Shown here: positions 1 through 9,473 of the stretch, piece by piece | How the letters are laid out: each line of letters starts with the position of its first letter | Numbering within the stretch: the stretch's first letter is position 1 | DNA from: an uncultured SAR116 cluster alpha proteobacterium | GTDB lineage: Bacteria > Pseudomonadota > Alphaproteobacteria > Puniceispirillales > Puniceispirillaceae | DNA length: 54,672 nt | Assembly (NCBI GenBank): GCA_902578815.1 | Contig: CACHEI010000013.1 | Coordinates: forward strand, 1 to 54,672 | Reading direction: 5' to 3' | Notes under the pieces: model-generated | What the model saw: the letters and a program-made list of their open reading frames with translations, nothing else | Told to the model about the DNA's origin: nothing | The model's database searches: none | Program-made: the position numbers and the translations under genes

Positions 1-287
1 GTATAAATACTACCGCGTAAGTTGTGGCAGAGATCGCCGCGTGAAAGCTCTAAATAGAGACAAATTAGCTCAGCAATAATGGGACTTTCCAAAACAAAAT
101 TATAGGCAAGTCGAGAAACAGAAAGAATGCAAAGGGGGTAGGCAATGCACATGTCTTTAAGCTTGGCCTCTGTCCATTCTAAAATTTGAAATTGGATAGA
201 CCACTAGTGTTCTAATTTTTTAATTTGAACTATTCCAAGAATGAATGCTTAATTTTCATCAAGAGCTAGGCTTCTTGGGAGCGCACT

Positions 288-680
288 ATGCATGAACTCG
301 GAAATTGGTTTGTAACAATCATTCAACCAATTATTTCGATGCTAAAGGTCGAAGGGTTTGGACCGTTCTTAGCATTGATGATCCTAACCGTGGGCATTGT
401 GGTCATGCTAGCAGCGATAATTCACTTTGTCGGCTTCTCATCAAAATTGAAGAGGGCTATAGGCGCTGTTGGTGATACTGAAACCGAGGAGGCATTCTAT
501 CAAAGATATGAAGAACTTGATCAATTCTTCAAAAGTGAAAAAAATTTAGGTGCCTGTTGGAGAGAGTTCACAGAAACGGTGATACATCCTCATGTGGCTC
601 GGCCGGGTGGAACGCAGCCCATAATTCGTAATACCTCAAGACCAACTGATTTCTTCATCGCAAATTTTTTCGTTCTTTGA
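288..680 (+). pseudogene. Truncated MotA/TolQ/ExbB (ZorA-like) membrane protein, N-terminal part
   Basis: This is a 130-residue reading frame with an SD-like GGGAGC upstream of its ATG. It has one clear membrane segment at about residues 26-50. A charged stretch follows (EEAFYQRYEELDQFFKS), then W-R-E-F-x-E-T and later R-N-T-x-R-P-x-D-F-F. From memory of the family, this spacing resembles the N-terminal part of large MotA/ExbB/ZorA-type proton-channel proteins, where it precedes the channel domain. Those proteins run to several hundred residues, whereas this one stops straight after the D-F-F motif. The next frame stays open for only about 28 codons. It therefore looks like a remnant cut off by a frameshift or deletion. 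No ZorB/MotB-like partner lies beside it. The family call is tentative; the truncation follows from the length. Confidence 0.45.
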
Positions 681-970
681 GAAGGCCCTGGCAAGAGCGT
701 GGAAAATAGTTTGCTGTTTTGGAAGCGCGCAATCGCGGTTACCTAAACCTTAATTTTGTGAGTGTTTAGAACCCTAAGGATCGCCAATCATGATTTTGTA
801 TCAAGCCCACATCTCACCCCACATTTGAATGGAGTTACTGGGGCTGGTTGCTGGAACTGGATCGAATTGGTCTGAGGGGGCGGAGGTCTATGTTCGGTAT
901 GCCTGCGCCTCGACCCTCGCACGGGTAGAGGTGATGCTGGCGGATCATTAATTTACCACATCTATTCTTG
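681..970. other. Intergenic gap without recognised gene
   Basis: This stretch lies between the truncated membrane protein and the 3' end of the transporter operon. I see no convincing gene. An imperfect GC-rich inverted repeat around 907-932 (CCTC..ACCC / GGGT..GAGG) could end transcription of the minus-strand operon, but it has no clear U-tract. Confidence 0.3.
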
Positions 971-2026
971 TCAGTGTAAAACGGCGACACCGTTCTCGTC
1001 AAACCGCGGTGCTGCATCGGCGTTGAACATAACCGTGACATTTTGTCCTGTCCGCTGGCTCGCATTGGGCCCGACCCGCACGCAGAAATCAACATCTTCA
1101 ACATCTACGTTGCTGGTCCTGAACCTGTCTTCAAGCCTTAGATAGACAAATTTTTCAGGTCCCATCATCTCGACCCGTGTCACCAGGCCTTCGGTAGCAA
1201 ATTGTGAAGCCGGCCGCGACCTGCTAGCCGCGACAAGGCGTGCCTGTTCCGGCCGTATCCCGATAAAGCCCGCGCCGCCATCCACTGTTTCACGCCGCAG
1301 AATGTTCATGCCGGGGCTGCCGATAAACTGTGCCACAAAGAGGTCGGCCGGCGCGCGGTACAGCTCTGTCGGGGACCCCACCTGAGCAATCAGGCCCTCA
1401 TTCATCACCACGATCCGGTCGCCAAGCGACATTGCCTCTGTCTGGTCATGAGTTACATGGATAAAGGTGGTGCCAAGCTGGCCATGTAGATCCTTCAACT
1501 CACCGCGCATATGCAGGCGCAGCTTGGTGTCGAGGTTAGATAATGGCTCGTCAAGAAGGAAGGCCTTTGGCTGGCGCACTATGGCACGTCCCATCGCGAC
1601 CCGCTGGCGCTGACCACCCGACAGCTGGGCCGGGCGCCGGTCAAGCAAATCCTCCAGCCTTAGTCGGCGCGCCGTTTCGATGATCCGTTGCCGGATTTCT
1701 TCGCGGCTGAACTGGCGGTTGCGGAGGCCATAGGCCATGTTGTTGAAAACCGACATATGGGGATATAGGGCGTAAGACTGAAAGACCATCGCCAAGTCCC
1801 TTTCACCTGGCTCAAGATGGTTCTGTAGGACATCATTGATTGCGAGTTCGCCGTCGGTGATCGTCTCAAGGCCGGCGATCACCCGCAGCAGGCTGGACTT
1901 GCCGCAGCCGGACGGTCCTATAACGACAAGGAATTCGCCGTCGTGGATATCCAGCGATATGCCGCGAAGGGCCTGTACGCCGTTAGGATAAGTTTTACGA
2001 ATGTCCCGCAGATAGATGTCTGCCAT
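971..2026 (-). CDS. ugpC: sn-glycerol-3-phosphate ABC transporter ATPase (UgpC)
   Basis: This 351-residue cytoplasmic ATPase would drive import by the UgpBAE transporter. Walker A is GPSGCGKSS near residue 38, the ABC signature is LSGGQRQRVA near 135, Walker B is AFLLDEPLSNLD and the switch histidine is in HVTHDQTEA. The C-terminal third is the MalK-type regulatory (TOBE) extension, with a GIRPEQ motif. The length fits the MalK/UgpC family. Its ATG lies 2 bp after the stop of ugpE, so it is the last gene of a minus-strand operon glpR-glpD-ugpB-ugpA-ugpE-ugpC. The sequence alone would allow another sugar-type substrate; the glycerol-3-phosphate call rests on the neighbours. Confidence 0.85.
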   Translation of the reverse strand: MADIYLRDIRKTYPNGVQALRGISLDIHDGEFLVVIGPSGCGKSSLLRVIAGLETITDGELAINDVLQNHLEPGERDLAMVFQSYALYPHMSVFNNMAYGLRNRQFSREEIRQRIIETARRLRLEDLLDRRPAQLSGGQRQRVAMGRAIVRQPKAFLLDEPLSNLDTKLRLHMRGELKDLHGQLGTTFIHVTHDQTEAMSLGDRIVVMNEGLIAQVGSPTELYRAPADLFVAQFIGSPGMNILRRETVDGGAGFIGIRPEQARLVAASRSRPASQFATEGLVTRVEMMGPEKFVYLRLEDRFRTSNVDVEDVDFCVRVGPNASQRTGQNVTVMFNADAAPRFDENGVAVLH

Positions 2027-2028
2027 AC

Positions 2029-2877
2029 CTATTTCTCACTTTCTATCAAACCCTTTACGAAGAGGCGCTGCATCGAGAGTACAATCAGGACCGGCGGCAG
2101 CAGCGCCAGAACCGCTGTCCCCATAATGAGGTGCCACAGCGGCAGTGATTCCCCCGTATTGGCCATACGCTGGATCCCCATGACGATGGTGTAGAACGCT
2201 TCATCAGTTGTTATCAGCAGCGGCCAAAGATATTGGTTCCATCCGTAGATGAACAGGATGATGAAAAGCGCGGCGATATTTGTCCGCGACAGCGGTAGCA
2301 GAATATCTCGAAAGAAGCGAAGTGGGCCGGCCCGGTCCATCTTCGAGGCCTCGACGAGTTCGGCCGGGATGGTCATGAAGAACTGGCGGAACAGGAATGT
2401 CGCCGTCGCCGACGCGATGAGCGGTAGGCAAAGGCCGGTATAGCTGTTCAACATTCCAAGCCGCGCGACGACATCGAAGGTCGGCAGGATTCTGACCTCG
2501 ACTGGCAGCATCAACGTAATAAAGATCAGCCAGAATGATATGAATCTTAACGGAAACCTGAAATATACAATGGCGAATGCCGCCGTCAGTGAGACGCCAA
2601 GCTTTCCGATAGTGATCAACAACGCCATGATCAAGCTGTTTGTCATCATCAGCCCGACAGACACGCCGCCCGCCTCGGGTATTCCGCCCTTCAAAAGCTG
2701 CCGATAATTGTCCGGACCCATGGACCCGAACCACATCGGAATGGGATTTATCGACAGCTCTTCGGGCGGATGCGTCGAGGCAACAAGCGCCATCCACACT
2801 GGAAAGGCAATCAGTACCACGCCCATGATCAATACCAGATGGGCGAGGATGGTTGGTGTGAGGCGTCGCGTAACCAT
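2029..2877 (-). CDS. ugpE: Glycerol-3-phosphate ABC transporter permease (UgpE)
   Basis: This is an inner-membrane permease subunit of about 282 residues with six hydrophobic segments. The cytoplasmic EAA loop reads EASKMDRAGPLRFFRDILLP, where it would contact UgpC. The ATG at 2877 overlaps the TGA of ugpA as TGATG, which implies translational coupling; a TTG one codon upstream is less likely. The N-terminus and the position after a UgpA-like gene match the UgpE/MalG class. Confidence 0.87.
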   Translation of the reverse strand: MVTRRLTPTILAHLVLIMGVVLIAFPVWMALVASTHPPEELSINPIPMWFGSMGPDNYRQLLKGGIPEAGGVSVGLMMTNSLIMALLITIGKLGVSLTAAFAIVYFRFPLRFISFWLIFITLMLPVEVRILPTFDVVARLGMLNSYTGLCLPLIASATATFLFRQFFMTIPAELVEASKMDRAGPLRFFRDILLPLSRTNIAALFIILFIYGWNQYLWPLLITTDEAFYTIVMGIQRMANTGESLPLWHLIMGTAVLALLPPVLIVLSMQRLFVKGLIESEK

Positions 2878-3761
2878 CAATACACCACCCGTCGTTCGAC
2901 GTAACGGAACTGAATGGCTGTCATCAGAATCACAAGCACCATCAGGATAACGGATTGCGCTGCTGAGGAGCCATAGTCCTGACCGATGAAGCCGGTGTTG
3001 AAGACCCTGAAGACCAACACAGAGGTTGAATCGGCGGGCCCGCCCTCGGTGGTCGCGTGAATGATCGCGAAGGTGTCAAAAAAGGAGTAGACCAGATTAA
3101 TCACGATTAGAAAGAACGTTGTCGGCGACAGAAGCGGAAAGGTGATTGTCAGAAACCGGCGGAACGGGCCTGCACCGTCGATGGCGGCCGCCTCAATCAG
3201 AGAGCGGGGGATTGATTGCAGCCCAGCGATAAAAAACAGGAAATTGTAGCTGATCTGCTTCCAGGAGGCGGCGATAATCACCATCAGCAGCGCCTGGTCC
3301 CCATTGACATAATGGTTCCAGTCGACACCAAGCGCACCAAGCCAATAGGCGATGATGCCAATCGAGGGGTTCATCAGGAAATACCAGATGACACCTGCCA
3401 GCGCTGGCGCAACGGCATAGGGCCAGACTAGAAGCGCCCGGTAAGCCTCGGCCCCGCGGATGATGTGGTCAGCTGACACGGCGAAGACAAGCGCCGTCGA
3501 CATCGAGATGAAGGTGACACCGAAACTGAAGATCAGGCTGGTGCGAAATGATCGCACATAGCCCTCATCGCGGAACAATTCGAGATAATTATCGATCCCA
3601 ATAAAGTCCCGTGTGAAGCCAAACGCATCTTCAAGATAAAAGGATTGCTCGAACGCTTGGTAGGACGGCCACAAGAAGAACACCGCTGTCACCAAAAGTT
3701 GTGGCGCTAGGAGAGCGTAGGGAAGCCAGCGGTTGGCGAAGATAACGTGCGAGGACTGCAT
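2877..3761 (-). CDS. ugpA: Glycerol-3-phosphate ABC transporter permease (UgpA)
   Basis: This 294-residue inner-membrane permease pairs with UgpE. It starts with the typical N-terminal segment LPYALLAPQLLVTAVFFLWP and has six membrane segments. The EAA loop is EAAAIDGAGPFRRFLTITFP at about residues 190-210. It lies 50 bp after ugpB and overlaps ugpE by the TGATG junction. Length and motif spacing are normal for UgpA/MalF-type subunits. Confidence 0.87.
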   Translation of the reverse strand: MQSSHVIFANRWLPYALLAPQLLVTAVFFLWPSYQAFEQSFYLEDAFGFTRDFIGIDNYLELFRDEGYVRSFRTSLIFSFGVTFISMSTALVFAVSADHIIRGAEAYRALLVWPYAVAPALAGVIWYFLMNPSIGIIAYWLGALGVDWNHYVNGDQALLMVIIAASWKQISYNFLFFIAGLQSIPRSLIEAAAIDGAGPFRRFLTITFPLLSPTTFFLIVINLVYSFFDTFAIIHATTEGGPADSTSVLVFRVFNTGFIGQDYGSSAAQSVILMVLVILMTAIQFRYVERRVVY

Positions 3762-3811
3762 ATTGGATTAAAGACGCGGACCGTCCATACGGAAGGTCCG
3801 CATCATTTGTC

Positions 3812-5116
3812 CTAACGATTTGCGGTTTCGAATTTACGAAGCAGAATATTACCGCGTTCGACGGCCTTGTCCATTGCGTCCTTTGCGGACTTCCTGCCGG
3901 ACCAGACTGCTTCCATCTCTTCATTAATTATGTCGCGGATCTGCACAAAGTTGCCAAAACGAAGGCCCTTTGAGGCCGGGGTAGGCTCGTTCAGCGACAG
4001 CTGCTTGATGGCGGTGTCGGTACCCGGATTGCTATCGTAGAAGCCTTGCGCCCTAGACAGGTCATAGGCGGCCGTTGTGATCGGAACATATCCAGTGGTC
4101 TGATGCCAGTATGCCTGCTGTTCAGGTGCAGACAGGAACTTGAAGAACTTTGCAACGCCCTTGTACTCCTCGCTTTTATGACCATTCAGCACCCACAGCG
4201 TGGCACCACCGATGATCGAGTTCTGTGGAGCCGTGGCAACATCGTTATCCAGCGGCAGCATGGTTTGGCTGAATTCAAAGTTCTTGATGTCCTTCTTGAA
4301 TCCGCCGTAATAGGCCGAAGAGTTGATCCAGAAGATCGACTCGCCATTCACGAACTTGGCCCGGCTATCACCACGGCGACCACCATATTCGAACAAACCC
4401 TTGGCGCCCATGTTGGCAATACGTTGGATATGGTTGACAACATGGTCGTTATTAAAGGTGAAGGTTGTGTCGAGACCAGCAAAGCCATTCTCACGGGTGC
4501 CCACCTCGACATTGTGCCAGGCGGAGTAGTTCTCGATCTGGGTCCAGGACTGCCAGCCAAAGCACAGCGGCGCCTCTACGCCGGCGTCCTTTGCTTTGGC
4601 GGCAGCGGCCTCAAGCTCGGTCCATGTCGTAGGAACGTCCAGACCAAGCTCATCCAGTTTTGTTTTGTTATACCATAGAACCGGTGTCGACGAATTGAAT
4701 GGCAGTGACAGCAGCTTGTTGTCTGGCGTTGTGTAGTAGGAAATCACCGCTGGAAGATATTCAGATTGGTCAAAGGACTCGCCGGCATCTTCCATCAGCT
4801 TGTAGATCGGGTAGACGGCGCCCTTGTCCTCAGCGGCCATCATGGTTGCGGTTCCGACCTCGAAGACCTGGACGATATGCGGCTGCTCCTTGGCGCGGAA
4901 GGCCGCAATGGCTGAGGTCATTGTTTCGGTGTAATTGCCCTTATAGATAGCCTTGAGTTCGTAATCGGACTGGCTGGCATTGAAATCGGCGGCGAACTTA
5001 TCAACTATCTCACCGAGCTGCCCGCCCATCGCATGCCAGAAATGAACTTCTGTTGCGGCGACAGCCTGTCCGGCGAATGCCAGCCAGAATGCAGATGCAA
5101 GAACAAGTCTCTTCAT
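3812..5116 (-). CDS. ugpB: Glycerol-3-phosphate periplasmic binding protein (UgpB)
   Basis: This is a 434-residue extracellular solute-binding protein of family 1. It has a signal peptide (MKRLVLASAFWLAFAGQAVAA) with an AVA-A cleavage site, followed by the mature start TEVHFWHAMGG, typical of UgpB. It would capture glycerol-3-phosphate or its diesters in the periplasm and hand them to UgpAE. AAAGGAGT lies upstream of the ATG. A 7-bp inverted repeat lies just upstream of the gene (5136-5154). The gene sits 102 bp downstream of glpD, on the same strand. Confidence 0.88.
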   Translation of the reverse strand: MKRLVLASAFWLAFAGQAVAATEVHFWHAMGGQLGEIVDKFAADFNASQSDYELKAIYKGNYTETMTSAIAAFRAKEQPHIVQVFEVGTATMMAAEDKGAVYPIYKLMEDAGESFDQSEYLPAVISYYTTPDNKLLSLPFNSSTPVLWYNKTKLDELGLDVPTTWTELEAAAAKAKDAGVEAPLCFGWQSWTQIENYSAWHNVEVGTRENGFAGLDTTFTFNNDHVVNHIQRIANMGAKGLFEYGGRRGDSRAKFVNGESIFWINSSAYYGGFKKDIKNFEFSQTMLPLDNDVATAPQNSIIGGATLWVLNGHKSEEYKGVAKFFKFLSAPEQQAYWHQTTGYVPITTAAYDLSRAQGFYDSNPGTDTAIKQLSLNEPTPASKGLRFGNFVQIRDIINEEMEAVWSGRKSAKDAMDKAVERGNILLRKFETANR

Positions 5117-5135
5117 GATTTGACTCCTTTGATTT

Positions 5136-5154
5136 GCGGTTAAAGCATAACCGC
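5136..5154 (-). promoter_or_regulatory. Inverted repeat in the ugpB leader
   Basis: The arms are GCGGTTA and TAACCGC with a 5-base loop, in the 102-bp gap between glpD and ugpB and 20 bp before the ugpB start. It has no U-tract, so a simple terminator is unlikely. It could be a processing or stabilising hairpin that sets the ratio of glpD to transporter mRNA, or an operator. Function is inferred only from position. Confidence 0.35.
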
Positions 5155-5218
5155 TAGATGACGTTGGTTACAAAAATATTTCATTACAATTAAATTTTCA
5201 TTGCCTCACGCAAAATTA

Positions 5219-6814
5219 CTAAATTGAATGTCGTTGCCGGATGTAATCATCAATGACCGCAATTTGCTCAACACTTAATCGCAACCCCAATCGCGTCCGC
5301 CTCCAAACGAAATCTTCAGCTGAGGATACCCATTCATTCTTGATAACCCAATCAAGTTCGGCGGCGAAAACCCCCGCACCAAAATGGTTACCAAGATCAT
5401 TCACCGAGGTAATCTTTTGGAGAATGCGCCAGCTATCAGTGCCATAGGCACGTACAAGGCGTCGGGCCACGCCCTTGGGCATGAAAGGGTATTTTGACTC
5501 AACATCAAAAACCAGCCGCTCAAACCCGTCGACCGCAAAATCACCGCCCGGCAAAGCCTCAGCGGCGGTCCAACTGCCAGACATTTTGTCAAAGAAAGGG
5601 CCTATTTCCATCATCACGGACTCTGCCAGCTTCCGGTAAGTCGTAATCTTCCCACCGAAGATGTTGAGAAGGGGAAGCCCCTCCTCGTCCTCAAGCCGCA
5701 GCACATAGTCACGCGTGGCAGCTGAGGCATTGCCATCACCGTCATTGTAGAGCGGACGGACACCGGAAAAGCTGGCGAGTATATCGCTACGCTTCACAGG
5801 CGTTTTGAAATAAATGGATACGAAGGCAAGGAGGTAATCTGCCTCCTCATCTGAGCAGACTGGTGGTGTTGAGAAATCTGGATGGTCAACATCCGTTGTT
5901 CCAATTAAAGTAAAGTCATTTTCGTAGGGGATTGTAAAAATGATGCGTCCATCCTCGCCCTGAAAAAAATAACATTTTCCATGCTCATATAATTTGCGCG
6001 TGACAATATGGCTGCCCCGAACAAGTCGCAATCCGTCTTGAGACGGTCGTTGTAACTTGTTCTTTATAATATCTTCAACCCAGGGGCCACCAGCATTGAT
6101 GAGGCATTTGGCAGAAAAATTAGCATTGCTGCCTGTTTCACTGTTGCATGTTTCGACCTGCCACAAACCATCCCGACGCTCTGCGCTTACAACCACGGTG
6201 CGCGGCATTATTTTAGCGCCTCGATTCTGTGCGTCGCGCGCATTCAACACAACAAGCCGGGAATCTTCGACCCAGCAATCAGAGTATTCAAAGGCCTGGC
6301 GGAACTCTTCCTTGAGCGGTTTGCCGCTCTCATCATCGTTCAGATCAATGACCTTTGTGCCAGGTAGGATCTTCCGGCCCCCTATGTGATCATAGAGAAA
6401 CAGTCCAAGCCTAATCAACCAACCAGGCCGTCGTCCCCGCATCCAGGGAAAAATGAAGGCAAATATGCGAGACAAGGGTGTCTTGGTCTGAAACTGCATG
6501 TCGCGGTTGAAAGGAAGCACAAAGCGCATTGGCCAGCTAATATGTGGCATCGCCTGCAGCAAAATTTCGCGTTCTATCAACGCTTCGCGAACGAGTCGAA
6601 ACTCCAAATATTCAAGATAGCGCAAGCCACCATGGAGCAATTTTGTTGATGATGATGATGTTGCTGAGGCGATATCATTCATCTCGGCGAGCCCAACAGA
6701 TAGACCTCTTCCCGCTGCGTCGCGCGCGATACCACAACCGTTTACCCCGCCACCAATGATGAAAATATCGTAGGGAGTTTCCGTACCATTGACCCCTTTT
6801 GACATATTAGACAC
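5219..6814 (-). CDS. glpD: Aerobic glycerol-3-phosphate dehydrogenase
   Basis: This flavoenzyme of 531 residues oxidises glycerol-3-phosphate to dihydroxyacetone phosphate and feeds electrons to quinone at the inner membrane. The FAD-binding motif is DIFIIGGGVNGCGIARDAAG near residue 16, and the family signature TKLLHGGLRYLEYLEFRLVREA follows. The C-terminal DAO_C domain is present and the length is normal. The start is taken as GTG at 6814, because GGAGAG lies 7 bases before it. That start overlaps the end of glpR by 8 bp; an ATG at 6805 is the alternative. It is cotranscribed with glpR and the ugp genes. Confidence 0.93.
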   Translation of the reverse strand: MSNMSKGVNGTETPYDIFIIGGGVNGCGIARDAAGRGLSVGLAEMNDIASATSSSSTKLLHGGLRYLEYLEFRLVREALIEREILLQAMPHISWPMRFVLPFNRDMQFQTKTPLSRIFAFIFPWMRGRRPGWLIRLGLFLYDHIGGRKILPGTKVIDLNDDESGKPLKEEFRQAFEYSDCWVEDSRLVVLNARDAQNRGAKIMPRTVVVSAERRDGLWQVETCNSETGSNANFSAKCLINAGGPWVEDIIKNKLQRPSQDGLRLVRGSHIVTRKLYEHGKCYFFQGEDGRIIFTIPYENDFTLIGTTDVDHPDFSTPPVCSDEEADYLLAFVSIYFKTPVKRSDILASFSGVRPLYNDGDGNASAATRDYVLRLEDEEGLPLLNIFGGKITTYRKLAESVMMEIGPFFDKMSGSWTAAEALPGGDFAVDGFERLVFDVESKYPFMPKGVARRLVRAYGTDSWRILQKITSVNDLGNHFGAGVFAAELDWVIKNEWVSSAEDFVWRRTRLGLRLSVEQIAVIDDYIRQRHSI

Positions 6815-7580
6815 CAGCAGTCTCTCCTGTTACCACTCTGGTGCCACAGCTCCTCGCTACTTCGAGAAATTCTTCGGAAGGCTCACGGTCCAGGATTACG
6901 TAATCAAGATCCGACAGATTGCAAATCCTTATCGGCGCGTTGCGCTCAAATTTCGATTGGTCAGCAACTAGAATACGGGTGCGGGCATTTTTAAGAATTG
7001 TTCGTGAAACCGCAACCTCGCGACTGTCAAAATCCAATATTGAACCATCTACATCAATTGAGGACGCGCCAATGACAGCGTAATCAACTTTATATTTGGC
7101 AATAAACTCAGCGGCATCATTGCCGACGATCGCGCCATCAGAACGTCTTACACCGCCTCCAACAATCACCAGATCCCGTAACTTTGAATCACACAGAATC
7201 TGGATGACATTTATATTATTGGAGATGACAACGAGACCAGAATGCTGTGTCAAGGCACGAGCGACCTGCTCAGTGGTCGTGCCAATATTTAAAATAAGCG
7301 AGCAGTCATTTGGGATCAGGTCAGCCGTAATGCGACCTACCCTCTCCTTACCGTCTATATTGAACATACGCCTATCCTCGTAACCAATGCTGGAAGTGGA
7401 GACGAGTCGACGTGCACCGCCATGGATCCGACTGGCCAGACCGCGGTCACAAAGTTCACCAAGGTCACGTCTGACGGTCTGCGCCGTTACGGCAAACCTT
7501 ATCGCAAGTGCTTCGACATCCACCTTTCCGATGGTGCGAAGTTCTTTGATTATCTCTTCCTGACGTTCATTCAATGACAT
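6807..7580 (-). CDS. glpR: DeoR-family glycerol-3-phosphate regulon repressor
   Basis: The protein is 257 residues from the preferred start (MSLNERQEEI); an upstream start at 7619 would add 13 residues that do not fit the family. The N-terminus is a DeoR helix-turn-helix (VEALAIRFAVTAQTVRRDLGEL). The C-terminal DeoR sensor domain contains NIGTTTEQVARAL and the D-x-D/S-K region near VADQSKFERNAP. It is expected to repress glp genes until glycerol-3-phosphate binds. It is first in the operon with glpD and faces glpK across a region holding a palindrome of GlpR type. Confidence 0.88.
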   Translation of the reverse strand: MSLNERQEEIIKELRTIGKVDVEALAIRFAVTAQTVRRDLGELCDRGLASRIHGGARRLVSTSSIGYEDRRMFNIDGKERVGRITADLIPNDCSLILNIGTTTEQVARALTQHSGLVVISNNINVIQILCDSKLRDLVIVGGGVRRSDGAIVGNDAAEFIAKYKVDYAVIGASSIDVDGSILDFDSREVAVSRTILKNARTRILVADQSKFERNAPIRICNLSDLDYVILDREPSEEFLEVARSCGTRVVTGETAGV

Positions 7581-7936
7581 CCAGCCACACTTTCGAAACC
7601 AAAATTTTCGCGCGGACAATTCTGAAAATTATCGAACATTAATCCATCTGGAGTGGCAAGATAAATTTTCACTTATGTACCTTTGAATAAAAAAAAATAA
7701 TAATAAATCATAATAGAATTCTGTGTTTATTCAATTTTTTTGGTTAGATTGAATATTCAGGCAAAATTTTTTAAATTTCACAGAATTTGATGTTCGTATG
7801 AACATACTTGGAATTGCTGGAATCTATGCTATTGTTTTTCCTGCAAGGCCTGATCTTTTTTGCACACTTCGGTGATGGCCACTTGGCATTTCAATTTGTG
7901 GGAGCGCTCTCTAGTTCTATGAAATGTGAGTTTTAA
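7581..7936. promoter_or_regulatory. Divergent glpR / glpK control region
   Basis: This 356-bp AT-rich region separates the minus-strand glpR operon from plus-strand glpK. It holds the full palindrome at 7790-7805 and a half-site of the same type (ATCGAACATT) at 7631-7640, close to glpR. Long A/T runs at about 7688-7780 are compatible with promoters in both directions. I could not assign -35/-10 boxes with confidence. Confidence 0.6.
7790..7805. promoter_or_regulatory. Probable GlpR operator
   Basis: The sequence ATGTTCGTATGAACAT is a 6-4-6 palindrome (ATGTTC / GAACAT). It closely matches the E. coli GlpR operator pattern built on ATGTTCG...CGAACAT. It lies 131 bp before the glpK start, in the divergent region with glpR. 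Binding of the GlpR encoded next door is inferred. Confidence 0.65.
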
Positions 7937-9439
7937 ATGAGCAACAATTACATTCTCGCAATTGATCAGGGAACAACTTCGACACGAGCAATTGTTTTTG
8001 ATCAGAAACTTCAGCCACTTGCGATAGCTCGGGAAGAATTTGCACAGTATTTTCCCCAATCCGGCTGGGTTGAGCATAACCCAGAGGATTTGTGGTCAAC
8101 GACGGCCGCCATGTGCTATCAGGCGCTTGAGCGCAGTAATCTAGACGCCGGCGACATTGCCGCCATTGGCATCACTAATCAGCGTGAAACGACAGTGGTC
8201 TGGGACCGGCATACAGGGCGCGCCATATGCAATGCCATCGTCTGGCAAGACCGCCGGACCGCTGATTATTGCCAAAATCTAAGAGAAGCCGGCCATGAAC
8301 CAGGTGTCATACGCAAAACTGGTTTATTGCTCGATCCCTATTTTTCGGCAACAAAGCTGAACTGGATTCTCGATAATGTTGAAAATGCACGCGCCGCAGC
8401 AGACGCTGGCGATCTTTTGTTTGGAACCATTGATAGCTATCTCATTTGGCGACTTACAGGTGGGACCTCGCATACAACCGACGCAACCAATGCCGCTCGC
8501 ACTATGATGTACAACATCACAGAGGGGTGTTGGGATAATGACCTATTGGCGTTGTTCGACATTCCCAAAAAGATGCTGCCAGAAGTGCGTGACAGTTCTG
8601 GCGAATTTGGTGTGACAAAACCTGATTTGTTTGGCGGCGCCAAAATTCCCATTCTGGGTGTTGCTGGTGATCAGCAGGCAGCTACTGTTGGCCAAGCCTG
8701 TTTTAAGCCCGGCATGGTCAAATCCACATATGGAACAGGCTGTTTTGCCCTTATGAACACAGGCAAAAGAGTAGTTTTCTCAAAAAACAAGCTGCTTACC
8801 ACCATCGCTTACCAGATCGACGGCAAACCCATCTATGCTCTCGAAGGCTCGATCTTTATCGCCGGCGCAGTAGTCCAATGGCTTCGTGACGGCCTGAAGA
8901 TGATCGGGCGCGCGTCCGAGACCAAACCATTGGCTGAGTCCGCTAGTAATACCGAGCAGGTGTATTTTGTTCCGGCCTTTACTGGGCTTGGGGCGCCCTA
9001 TTGGAATGCCGATTGCCGTGGTGCCATATTTGGCCTCACCCGGAATACTGGTCCCGCCGAAATAGCGAAAGCGGCACTCGAAAGTGTTGCTTTTCAAACA
9101 CGAGACCTGATTGAGGCCATGCGAGAGGATTGGGGTGGATCCAGGCAGGCGGTCCTGCGAATTGACGGTGGCATGGTCGCAAATGACTGGGCTATGCAGG
9201 CCCTTGCAGACCAACTCGCGGCACCAGTTGACCGGCCAACCTTTGCCGAAATAACAGCTTCGGGAGCGGCCTACCTTGCTGGACTGGCAGCCGGACTGTG
9301 TCCAAGGCCGGCAGAGTTTGCCCAACAATGGACCCTTGAAAAGCGTTTTGAGCCTAAACAAACAGGCGATCATGCCGACGCGCTTTACGCGGGATGGAGA
9401 CGCGCTGTTGCCCAGTTGCTGCATGAGCCAGACATCTGA
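7937..9439 (+). CDS. glpK: Glycerol kinase
   Basis: This 500-residue FGGY-family kinase phosphorylates glycerol to glycerol-3-phosphate with ATP. It starts with the nucleotide-binding motif [17 protein letters not shown]. It has the GlpK marker residues [10 protein letters not shown], the R-E-T site in [12 protein letters not shown], and the C-terminal signature [19 protein letters not shown]. The length is normal (about 500). It diverges from the glpR-glpD-ugp operon and so completes a glycerol and glycerol-3-phosphate utilisation locus. No glycerol facilitator (GlpF) is seen. Confidence 0.95.
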   Translation: MSNNYILAIDQGTTSTRAIVFDQKLQPLAIAREEFAQYFPQSGWVEHNPEDLWSTTAAMCYQALERSNLDAGDIAAIGITNQRETTVVWDRHTGRAICNAIVWQDRRTADYCQNLREAGHEPGVIRKTGLLLDPYFSATKLNWILDNVENARAAADAGDLLFGTIDSYLIWRLTGGTSHTTDATNAARTMMYNITEGCWDNDLLALFDIPKKMLPEVRDSSGEFGVTKPDLFGGAKIPILGVAGDQQAATVGQACFKPGMVKSTYGTGCFALMNTGKRVVFSKNKLLTTIAYQIDGKPIYALEGSIFIAGAVVQWLRDGLKMIGRASETKPLAESASNTEQVYFVPAFTGLGAPYWNADCRGAIFGLTRNTGPAEIAKAALESVAFQTRDLIEAMREDWGGSRQAVLRIDGGMVANDWAMQALADQLAAPVDRPTFAEITASGAAYLAGLAAGLCPRPAEFAQQWTLEKRFEPKQTGDHADALYAGWRRAVAQLLHEPDI

Positions 9440-9473
9440 CAGAGGGCGAAAGCAATCAATATGGAATGTTAGT

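Noticed and set aside
6643..6663. Run of GAT repeats as a possible microsatellite
   Set aside because: It encodes the serine run SATSSSSTKL of GlpD, which is normal for the family.
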